Assembly (NCBI GenBank): GCA_031254105.1
Contig: JAIRVB010000004.1
Span: 1 to 64,000 of the forward strand
Direction: 5' to 3'
Length of the DNA: 64,000 bases
Source of the DNA: Chitinispirillales bacterium
GTDB lineage: Bacteria > Fibrobacterota > Chitinivibrionia > Chitinivibrionales > Chitinispirillaceae
Shown one piece after another: positions 52,225-59,100 of the stretch (the first letter of the stretch is position 1; each line of letters starts with the position of its first letter). The translations under genes were made by a program, and so were the position numbers. The notes beneath the pieces were generated by a model. The model had not been told where the DNA came from. It saw only the letters and a program-made list of their open reading frames with translations, and ran no database searches.

Positions 52225-52956
52225 ATGAAAGCAACAAAAATTGAATGGACGGAAGCGACATGGAATCCTTCAGTAGGTTGTTCCAAAGTGACTGATGGCT
52301 GTAAAAATTGCTATGCAGAGATAATGGCAAAAAGATTACAGGCAATGGGAGCTTGCGGTTATGAAGATGGTTTTAAATTTAAAATTTTACCGGAGAGACT
52401 GTCCCAACCTTTAAGCATTAGAAAACCGACAAAGTTTTTTGTAAATTCAATGAGCGATTTATTCCATAAAAATATGCCTTTTGAATTTCTTGACAGAATA
52501 TTTGAGGTTATCGAAAAAACCCCGCAGCATAATTATCAAATATTAACAAAAAGAGAAAGCATTCTTAAAAAGTATTTTTTAAAAAGAACAGCGCCAAAAA
52601 ATGTGTGGTTGGGTGTAACAGTAGAGCATGGCGGCACAAAAAACAGAATAGATGTTTTAAGGAGTATTGAAACTTCTGTTCGTTTTATTTCTATAGAGCC
52701 TTTGATAGGCGATATTGGGGAACTGAATTTAAAAGGAATTCATTGGGTAATAGTTGGTGGAGAAAGCGGGGTTAGTGCAAGACCAATGAATTCGAAGTGG
52801 GCAGTTAACATACAAAAACAATGCGCAGAACAGAAAATAGCGTTTTTCTTTAAACAATGGGGAACATGGGGTGCAGATGGCGTAAGACGGAACAAGAAAA
52901 AGAATGGCAGTATTTTGTTAGGCAGAGAATGGAAAGAAGAGCCTGTTCTTAGTTGA
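52225..52956 (+). CDS. DUF5131 (phage Gp37/Gp68-like) three-Cys-motif protein
   Basis: 243 residues. The N-terminus KIEWTEATWNPSVGCS is the DUF5131 hallmark, with three cysteines C19-x6-C26-x2-C29 (GCKNCYAE) that could hold an Fe-S cluster as in radical SAM-like enzymes. Further conserved blocks are FVNSMSDLFHKNMPFEFLDRIFEVIEKTPQHNYQILTKR, NVWLGVTVE, RFISIEPLIG and WVIVGGESG. It ends with FFKQWGTWG. Members are encoded in phages and accessory regions; no function is established. Intact, with tcmP directly upstream. GAGG precedes the ATG. Confidence 0.88.
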   Translation: MKATKIEWTEATWNPSVGCSKVTDGCKNCYAEIMAKRLQAMGACGYEDGFKFKILPERLSQPLSIRKPTKFFVNSMSDLFHKNMPFEFLDRIFEVIEKTPQHNYQILTKRESILKKYFLKRTAPKNVWLGVTVEHGGTKNRIDVLRSIETSVRFISIEPLIGDIGELNLKGIHWVIVGGESGVSARPMNSKWAVNIQKQCAEQKIAFFFKQWGTWGADGVRRNKKKNGSILLGREWKEEPVLS

Positions 52957-53018
52957 CAGTTTAAAGTTATTGCGCTGTTTTTATGTTGTTTATTCAGCGC
53001 AATTGCCGATTGGGAATC

Positions 53019-53615
53019 AGTAATTCGCCAATTTGATTCCAAACGAACAGATTTTGATAGATACGCTTTCGTTACAGGAAGCCAGTGACAGCTCAGCGGT
53101 TGAAAATATCATCACAACTCATGATGAGTTGTTTCAATCTGATTACAATAAAAAAAGTTTCAGTACGGTTGCCGCTAAGGAGGTGCACAGCTATGTACAT
53201 GCGTTGTTTACAGGTTTTCAGGAGATGAAGAAAAATAATCATTTGACAATGAATCAGATACTTCGCATTCAATCATTGCTGGAGGGCAATCGGGCAGGTT
53301 TTCGTAAATTACCGGGTACGGAACTGAAAAATGACAGTACCGGAGAGGTTGTTTACACTCCTCATAGAACTGCCCAAAATTTACAATCAGGATTTGCTGA
53401 ACAATATTTTCAAACATCCTTATACAAAAATAGATTTTGTGGAACAAGATGTGAATGTGAGCCGTCAAACCGCGGCTCGATATTTAGATGAACTGACAAG
53501 AGCTGGTATTCTTACAAAGAAAAAATATGGGAAACAGAATTATTATATCAATGCAGAGCTATATGAGTTGCTTTTAAATGTCGGCAATCATACGAATAAT
53601 TTCTATGCATCATAA
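53019..53615 (+). pseudogene. Fic-family protein gene with the catalytic core deleted
   Basis: Frame one (from about 53019) gives the Fic N-terminal domain: IPNEQILIDTLSLQEASDSSAVENI, HDELFQ, AAKEVHSYVHALFTGFQEM, and LEGNRAGFRKLPGTELKN ending GEVVYTP at about 53360. Immediately afterwards, in another frame, LPKIYNQDLLNNIFKHPYTK and VSRQTAARYLDELTRAGILT form the C-terminal winged helix typical of the same proteins. The FIC domain with HPFxDGNGR, normally between them, is absent, as is the extreme N-terminus. A deletion with frameshift at about 53360 is the simplest reading. No adenylyl-transfer activity is expected. Confidence 0.82.
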
Positions 53616-53617
53616 AC

Positions 53618-53852
53618 TGTATAATCAATATAAAAGCTATATGCAAATCCAAATGTCATGTACAGAAAATCGCGTTTTCTATACACGATACTCTTCTCAT
53701 GTACAAAAAAACCAGTATGTATTGGAGTTGACAGGGTTGCCGAAAAAGACCAAATATACTGAATCTGGCTTTGAACAGAAAATCATAGATCATTTGCCGC
53801 GAAATATAAAACAGTTTTGCCGGGCAAAGAGGAACTAAAGAAAGCTGCTTGA
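53618..53852 (+). pseudogene. Decayed YhcG/DUF1016-type PD-(D/E)XK nuclease
   Basis: The first reading frame contains YVLELTGLPKKTKYTESGFEQKIIDHL, matching the segment before the nuclease core in YhcG proteins (YxLEFLGL...E-x2-LE-x-A-IID-L). In another frame the final bases encode FAAKYKTVLPGKEELKKAA and a stop at 850-852, matching the usual F-ASKY-x(3)-LP-x-EEL end of the family. The nuclease core between the two is gone. The stop abuts the start codon of the response regulator. Confidence 0.65.
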
Positions 53853-54554
53853 ATGAAAAAGGATTACAAAAACGTATTAGTGGTTGATGATGAGCCCAAA
53901 ATTGTAGAGGTGATCTCCGCGCTTTTGGAAAGCAAAGGTTTTAATGTCTTTCACGCCGAAAACGGGAAGCTTGCTTTGGAGATTTTTAACAGTGAAAACA
54001 TAGCCCTTGTGATCCTTGATTTAATGATGCCTGTAATGTCCGGGGAAGAGGTGTGCGCGGCTATTCGTAAGAAGTCCCGCGTTCCTGTTATCATGCTCAC
54101 CGCGAAAGTGGAAGAGAGTGATATTGTAGACGGGCTTGGGCTTGGCGCGGATGATTATATTACAAAGCCGTTTGGCTTAAAAGAACTGTACGCAAGAGTA
54201 GAGGCGCTGCTTCGCAGAGCGGAAAATGATCTCGTGCCATTGACTGTGCGCAATTCGTGGCGGGATGGGGATTTAATGGTTGACTTTGAAAAGAATGAGG
54301 TTTTAAAAGATGGCGCTGCCGTGTCACTCACTCCTACTGAGCTTAAAATTCTGTCCGCTCTCATTAAATATCCAGGAAAAGTTTTTACCCGTGACGAACT
54401 TATTGAATCCGCTTTGGGCGAAGGCTTTGACGGATACGACCGCGCGGTTGACAGTCATATAAAAAATCTTCGTAAAAAAATCGAAGACAATCCTAAAACT
54501 CCTGTTTACGTGCTGACAGTTCCGGGACTTGGATATAAGTTTGGAGGAGGATGA
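53853..54554 (+). CDS. OmpR/PhoB-type response regulator (CusR-like)
   Basis: 233 residues. The receiver domain has the acidic pair D12-D13, phospho-acceptor D56 in VILDLMMP, T83 and K105 in DDYITKPFG. The winged-helix effector (about 140-233) carries LTPTELKILSALIKYPGKVFTRDELIES and VDSHIKNLRKKIEDNP. It is followed after seven bases by its sensor kinase. Proximity to the metal-efflux operon suggests that as the target (inference). The ATG directly follows the stop of the YhcG remnant, so its original promoter may have been displaced. No strong ribosome site. Confidence 0.92.
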   Translation: MKKDYKNVLVVDDEPKIVEVISALLESKGFNVFHAENGKLALEIFNSENIALVILDLMMPVMSGEEVCAAIRKKSRVPVIMLTAKVEESDIVDGLGLGADDYITKPFGLKELYARVEALLRRAENDLVPLTVRNSWRDGDLMVDFEKNEVLKDGAAVSLTPTELKILSALIKYPGKVFTRDELIESALGEGFDGYDRAVDSHIKNLRKKIEDNPKTPVYVLTVPGLGYKFGGG

Positions 54555-54561
54555 ATAGCTT

Positions 54562-55944
54562 ATGAGAAGTCTCAGAACGCAGTTGTCTGTCGCCATATTG
54601 CTTACGCTTTTAATTACCGTGGGGCTGATAGGTCTGTTTTCCAACATTTTTATTAAGCTAGAATTTACAAATTACATTATAGAGCAGGAGAGGCTGAGGA
54701 GTGAGCATATTGTCAATGATCTCGGCAGGTTCTATGATCCGTTAAGTGACTCATGGGACAGTGATTTTTTGCATATTATAGGCACATACTCCATGCATGA
54801 CGGATATATCCTCAAAGTGTTTAATCTTAACGGCGATATTGTGTGGGATGCTGAGAATCATAATTGCTGGCATGTAATGGATGAGATCGCGGTTAAGATG
54901 GAGAAACGGGGCGCAAGCGGAAGTTTCGTAACAAAAACTTACGACATTAAGCAGGATGAACGCAGGATAGGCGCAGTTTCGATAATAACTTACGGCCCCT
55001 ATTTTATGAGTGAAAACGATTTTACATTTATCAACACCATGAACAAGGTTCTGATTGCGATAAGCGTAATTGCGGCTGTACTCTCTATAATAATCGGATA
55101 TTTTCTTTCGCGGCGGTTTGTCCGTCCGGTCATTAAAAGCGCGCATATCGCAAAACAGATCGCGGCAGGTAATTACGGTACACGCTTTGAAGGCGGGACA
55201 AAGACACGGGAGCTGAATGACCTTGTAACATCAGTCAATCATTTGGCGAATGCTTTGAGCGAACAGGAGAATTTACGAAAGCGGTTGACCTCTGATGTCG
55301 CCCACGAATTACGAACGCCGCTTGCTGCCATAGGTTCGCATTTAGAGGCGATGATAGAGGGGATCTGGGAGGCTACGCCAGAGCGTCTGCAAAGCTGCCA
55401 TGAAGAGGTAAAGAGGCTCGAAATGTTAGTTGCGGATTTGGGTCAGCTGACAAATGTGGAAAGCGGAAATTTAAAACTGAGTAAAACGGCGGCTGATTTA
55501 ATGGATATAGCTCAGACCGTAGTTGACAATATGAAGGCTGAGATCGGCAAAAAAAATATGTCGCTCTCTATTACAGGCGGTTCCTCTTTTGTTGAGCTTG
55601 ACATAAACAGGATTAATCAGGTGATAACCAATTTGGTTTCTAACGCTGTCAAGTATACGCCGGATGGCGGGAGCATATTGATTGAGGTAATTGACTCTGC
55701 CCAAAACAGTACTGTTAAAGTAAAAGATAATGGGATGGGGATTCCCGAAAGTGAACATATTTTAATTTTTGAACGGTTTTACCGGACGGAAAAATCCAGA
55801 AACCGCAAATCCGGAGGCGCGGGAATCGGGCTCGCTATTGTAAAGTCTATAGTTATTGCGCATGGGGGTATGGTATTTGTGGAAAGTAATTCCGGCGGGG
55901 GAAGCTGTTTTACGGTTAATATTCCGAAATTGAGCTGCAAATAG
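54562..55944 (+). CDS. Sensor histidine kinase (CusS/BaeS-like)
   Basis: 460 residues. First membrane span at about 8-30, a periplasmic sensor at about 31-160, second span at about 164-187, then HAMP (RRFVRPVIKSAHIAKQIAAGNY). DHp has phospho-accepting His in SDVAHELRTPLAAIGSH near residue 248. The ATPase domain contains INQVITNLVSNAVKYTP, KDNGMGIP and GAGIGLAIVKSI. The sensor contains AENHNCWHVMDE, a local His/Cys cluster that could bind metal. GGAGG at the end of the regulator gene serves as ribosome site. Together with the regulator it probably reads external metal. Confidence 0.92.
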   Translation: MRSLRTQLSVAILLTLLITVGLIGLFSNIFIKLEFTNYIIEQERLRSEHIVNDLGRFYDPLSDSWDSDFLHIIGTYSMHDGYILKVFNLNGDIVWDAENHNCWHVMDEIAVKMEKRGASGSFVTKTYDIKQDERRIGAVSIITYGPYFMSENDFTFINTMNKVLIAISVIAAVLSIIIGYFLSRRFVRPVIKSAHIAKQIAAGNYGTRFEGGTKTRELNDLVTSVNHLANALSEQENLRKRLTSDVAHELRTPLAAIGSHLEAMIEGIWEATPERLQSCHEEVKRLEMLVADLGQLTNVESGNLKLSKTAADLMDIAQTVVDNMKAEIGKKNMSLSITGGSSFVELDINRINQVITNLVSNAVKYTPDGGSILIEVIDSAQNSTVKVKDNGMGIPESEHILIFERFYRTEKSRNRKSGGAGIGLAIVKSIVIAHGGMVFVESNSGGGSCFTVNIPKLSCK

Positions 55945-56306
55945 CGGCTTCGTATTATTCTTTAAATCTATCAAAACTTTGGTTTTTGTCTTCCAACTGC
56001 CGTTGGGCTGCAATTCCGCAACGCCCTCTTTTACGGTTATTACTTCTACGGCTCTCGCCGGAGCAAAGCCTTGAGATTCGCAAGCTGCCGATGTCCAGCC
56101 GCGGCGCAAATTGCCTATGACAGCACTATACGATGAGGCGTTATCGCATATGGAGTAACGGCGGTTGTTTCATTATCCTGTATAAATTTGAATATGGAGA
56201 CATCCTCCTTAAATTCCGGAGTTCCGGCCTGTTCGCCGCTGTTTGTCCAAGTGCCGGAAATGTCGTTGGCGGGCATGTAGAAAATTTTTGACATATTAAT
56301 TACCAT
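55945..56306 (-). pseudogene. Frameshifted gene of unknown family
   Basis: Read leftward from the ATG at about 56294, MSKIFYMPANDISGTWTNSG and TPEFKEDVSIFKFIQDNET continue to a stop at 56115. Changing frame near 56140 the reading continues ASSYSAVIGNLRRGWTSAAC, ESQGFAPARAVEVITVKEGV and GSWKTKTKVLIDLKNN. The pieces look like one protein of at least 110 residues broken by one frameshift. Its expected end has been lost into the 3' end of the sensor kinase gene. The family is not recognised. Confidence 0.45.
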
Positions 56307-56393
56307 TTGTTAAACGTTAAATTAATATTAAGCCCGCTCATATTTAAACAGGCTTTTTAGGTTTGTAGCATTCGTTTGTTGTTGTTAGGAAAC

Positions 56394-56541
56394 GCGGCAG
56401 ACTGTGTCAAAACTCAAAACGAGCAGCGTTGACAAAAGGAAAGCTGCTGTTTTTGAGCTGATTTCACAGCCCATTTGTCAATTTGCCTTGACAAATCGAC
56501 ATTTTTGGCAAAGATTTGATACTTTTGACACAGTCTGGCGG
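56394..56541. mobile_element. MITE-like element with 15-bp perfect terminal inverted repeats
   Basis: CAGACTGTGTCAAAA at 56398-56412 is the exact complement of TTTTGACACAGTCTG at 56523-56537. The 140-base element has no coding capacity and is flanked by GCGG on both sides (56394-56397 and 56538-56541), a 4-base target duplication. The ends resemble those of transposons with GTGTCAAAA-type termini; the parent element is not in the window. Confidence 0.72.
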
Positions 56542-56576
56542 GTTGTCCTCAAAGTGTGGGGAGCAACCCGTTTTTT
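56539..56576 (+). terminator. Rightward intrinsic terminator candidate
   Basis: CGGGTTG (56539-56545) pairs with CAACCCG (56564-56570) and is directly followed by six T. The 18-base loop is long but could hold a small inner stem. It would end transcripts of the regulator/kinase operon before the convergent porin-like gene. The MITE sits immediately at its left foot. Confidence 0.5.
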
Positions 56577-56593
56577 ACACTTATATTTGAGAT

Positions 56594-57313
56594 TTAGAAC
56601 TTAACGGAGAAATCAACTCCGCCGCTGAATCCGATAGTTTCTTTCTTACCATCCGGCACGCCGTCTTTATATTTCTGCGCGTTCAAATCAATACCTACTG
56701 ATGTTCCAAGTATAAGATTATCTCCTAAGTAAAACTGTACTCCGACCGCGGGCGCGATTACAGCGTCCTCCGCTTTGTCAAGATTCATAGCATCGGCTAT
56801 ATAGTTGACGCCTGCCCAAACCAGCACCACATCTGTGATGTTGTAGTCAAGCTCTACGCCAATATCTAAATTCATCAGCATTCCGTCTTCCGCTTTTCCA
56901 TCTTTCGTTTTTCCATTAGGAAGGCTGAAATCAAGCCCCAAACCGGCGCCGCCCGCTAAAACCAATTTATCGGTAATACCTTTGGAGAACTGTACGGCGG
57001 GTACTATTCCAAAGCAGCTCCCCGGCTCGCCTGAATTATAAGGAATACCAAGATCTAAAGAGAAAGAAAACATTTCAGGAATAATCTGGTAACGGCCGCC
57101 GATTCCATAACTTGACCCATTTAAGCCGCCGACAGCGTTTGTGGCGAACAGTTCTATCTGATCCGTCGCGCCGTAGCGAATCTTAATACCGCCGTTGGAG
57201 TTAATATTCGCCTCCCCTTTGCCACCCTCTATAACAGGGAAATAGTTCCAGTAACCAAAACTTGCCGATACTGCCATAAGTAACACGAAAGCAACCGCGG
57301 ACAACCGTTTCAT
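56594..57313 (-). CDS. Outer-membrane beta-barrel (porin-like) protein
   Basis: 239 residues with a signal peptide (RLSAVAFVLLMAVSASFG) and alternating amphipathic strands such as GIKIRYGATDQIELFATNAV, FSFSLDLGIPYN, GLGLDFSLPNG, VELDYNITDVVLVWAGVNY and VGVQFYLGDNLILGTSVGI. It ends FSVKF, a C-terminal aromatic suited to BAM-mediated insertion. About ten to twelve strands can be counted. Function beyond an outer-membrane barrel cannot be stated. AAAGGAGCG six bases before the ATG. Confidence 0.82.
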   Translation of the reverse strand: MKRLSAVAFVLLMAVSASFGYWNYFPVIEGGKGEANINSNGGIKIRYGATDQIELFATNAVGGLNGSSYGIGGRYQIIPEMFSFSLDLGIPYNSGEPGSCFGIVPAVQFSKGITDKLVLAGGAGLGLDFSLPNGKTKDGKAEDGMLMNLDIGVELDYNITDVVLVWAGVNYIADAMNLDKAEDAVIAPAVGVQFYLGDNLILGTSVGIDLNAQKYKDGVPDGKKETIGFSGGVDFSVKF

Positions 57314-57381
57314 AGAAGCGCTCCTTTTGTAAAATTATGAGAAACGTGTACAATATGTTAAAAATATATTAAGACTTTACA

Positions 57382-57411
57382 AATATAGTATTTCTTCATT
57401 AAAAATGACAA
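57382..57411 (-). promoter_or_regulatory. Promoter of the outer-membrane barrel gene
   Basis: On the minus strand TTGTCA (57411-57406), 18 bases, TATATT (57387-57382): five of six matches in each box, about 70 bases before the ATG. The rest of the 357-base gap (57314-57670) up to argH is AT-rich with no other recognisable feature. Confidence 0.5.
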
Positions 57412-57670
57412 AGATTTTGAACAAATAAAGTTTCTCGAATTGATTTATAGAAAAACGGATTAAATATACGCAATTATGGATCTGGGCTTATTCACGGTTT
57501 AAAATATTTTATCCTCACATTTTTGGGTAGATATTATTTTGTATAACAGTTATATGTAACAAATCTCTTAAGACGAATGTATGGATATTAAATATCTCTA
57601 TAATAAAAAGTAATTTTGAAACATAATAAGCAACCCTGAGTAAAAAATTTTCACAGAGGAAATTACTATC

Positions 57671-59041
57671 ATGAAAATGTGGGACGGCCGTTTCTCAAAG
57701 CCATCGGACGCGCTTATGGAATCGTTCAACAATTCCATCTCTTTTGACAAGGCTCTTATTGAAGAGGATATCGCCGGAAGCATCGCCTGGGCCAGCGCTT
57801 TGCAGAAAATTGGAGTTTTCAGTGAGGCTGATTGCTCTAAGGTGATTGACGGGCTTAATTCTATACTTGAAGATTATAAAAACGGCCGCATTAACTTTTC
57901 GCGGTCGGATGAAGATATACACATGGCAGTGGAGCGGCTTCTTACCGAAAGAGCGGGCGAGGCGGGGGAGAGGCTTCACACCGGACGCTCAAGAAATGAT
58001 CAGGTGATTACAGATACACGTCTTTATACAAAAAAGGCGCTTACAAATATAAAAGACTCATTGATTGAACTTCAGAAAGCTGTTGTGGAGCGGGCGCGGT
58101 TGGATTTGCAGATAATAATTCCCGGTTTTACTCATTATCAACAAGCGCAGCCGGTTTTATTGTCCCACTACTGGATGTCATTTTTCTGGCTCCTTGAACG
58201 GGAGAAGAGCCGTATTCATCACGCGCTTATATCAACAGATATTCTACCTCTTGGCTCAGGAGCTCTTGCGGGAAGCGGTTTTGCGGTAGACAGAGACGCG
58301 ATCGCCGCTGAACTTGGCTTCTCAAAAGTTTCAGAAAACAGTATGGATATGGTGAGTTCGCGTGATTTTTTACTTGAGACGCTCTCAGTTTTCGCCTCTA
58401 TCGGAATTCATCTGAGCCGCTACGCGGAAGACCTTATCGTCTGGTCAACAAGGGAATTTGGATTTGTGGAACTTGACGACGCCTGGTCTACCGGTTCAAG
58501 TATGATGCCTCAGAAAAAAAATCCCGATTCATTAGAACTTATAAGGGGCAAAAGCGGCAGGCTTCTTGGCAATTATACACGTTTAGCTACGACGCTTAAA
58601 GGTATCGGTCTTACATACTTTAAAGATCTGCAAGAAGACAAAGAACCGCTTTTTGACAGTGAACACAATCTTCAAATGGTTTTAAAGGTGTTTACACATG
58701 TGCTTCTAACCCTTACGATCCGTGAAGATAGAATAAAGCAGGATCTGGATCCGTTTTTACTTGCTACCGACATGGCTGATTATCTTGTCCGTAAGGGAAT
58801 GTCCTTCCGTCAAGCTCACAAGGTAATAGGCCGTATCGTAGGGTACTGCGTTGAAGCTGATATAGAGCTTACGAAAATACCTCTTAAAAAACTGCGGGAT
58901 TTTTCGGATCTGTTTGGCGAAGATGTTATGCTGCTTTACTCCTGGGAACAAGCTATCGCTAACCGCACTGTAAAGGGCGGCACTGGGTGGGAAAGCGTTA
59001 AGGATCAGATTGACAGAGCGGCTGCTTTAATGCAGAAATAA
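57671..59041 (+). CDS. argH: Argininosuccinate lyase
   Basis: 456 residues. Cleaves argininosuccinate to arginine and fumarate, the last step of arginine synthesis, in the cytoplasm. It begins MWDGRFSKPSDALMESFNNS, followed by SDEDIHMAVERLL, HTGRSRNDQV at 103-112, PGFTHYQQAQP with His155, and the fumarase/ASL superfamily signature GSSMMPQKKNPD at 275-286 carrying the catalytic Ser loop. The length is standard. AGAGGAAA lies about ten bases before the ATG. No other arginine gene is nearby. Confidence 0.96.
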   Translation: MKMWDGRFSKPSDALMESFNNSISFDKALIEEDIAGSIAWASALQKIGVFSEADCSKVIDGLNSILEDYKNGRINFSRSDEDIHMAVERLLTERAGEAGERLHTGRSRNDQVITDTRLYTKKALTNIKDSLIELQKAVVERARLDLQIIIPGFTHYQQAQPVLLSHYWMSFFWLLEREKSRIHHALISTDILPLGSGALAGSGFAVDRDAIAAELGFSKVSENSMDMVSSRDFLLETLSVFASIGIHLSRYAEDLIVWSTREFGFVELDDAWSTGSSMMPQKKNPDSLELIRGKSGRLLGNYTRLATTLKGIGLTYFKDLQEDKEPLFDSEHNLQMVLKVFTHVLLTLTIREDRIKQDLDPFLLATDMADYLVRKGMSFRQAHKVIGRIVGYCVEADIELTKIPLKKLRDFSDLFGEDVMLLYSWEQAIANRTVKGGTGWESVKDQIDRAAALMQK

Positions 59042-59100
59042 AATGGATGAATGCAGAGTGCAGGAGTTTTTTTCATTCCTGCATTCTGCATTATTATTTC
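59042..59100. repeat. AATGCAGAGTGCAGG palindrome between argH and the GH9 gene
   Basis: AATGCAGAGTGCAGG (about 59048-59062) and CCTGCATTCTGCATT (about 59078-59092) pair with one mismatch around a T-rich loop, in the gap where argH and the GH9 gene converge. It belongs to the dispersed AATGCAGAAATA family and may act here as a bidirectional terminator. Confidence 0.6.
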
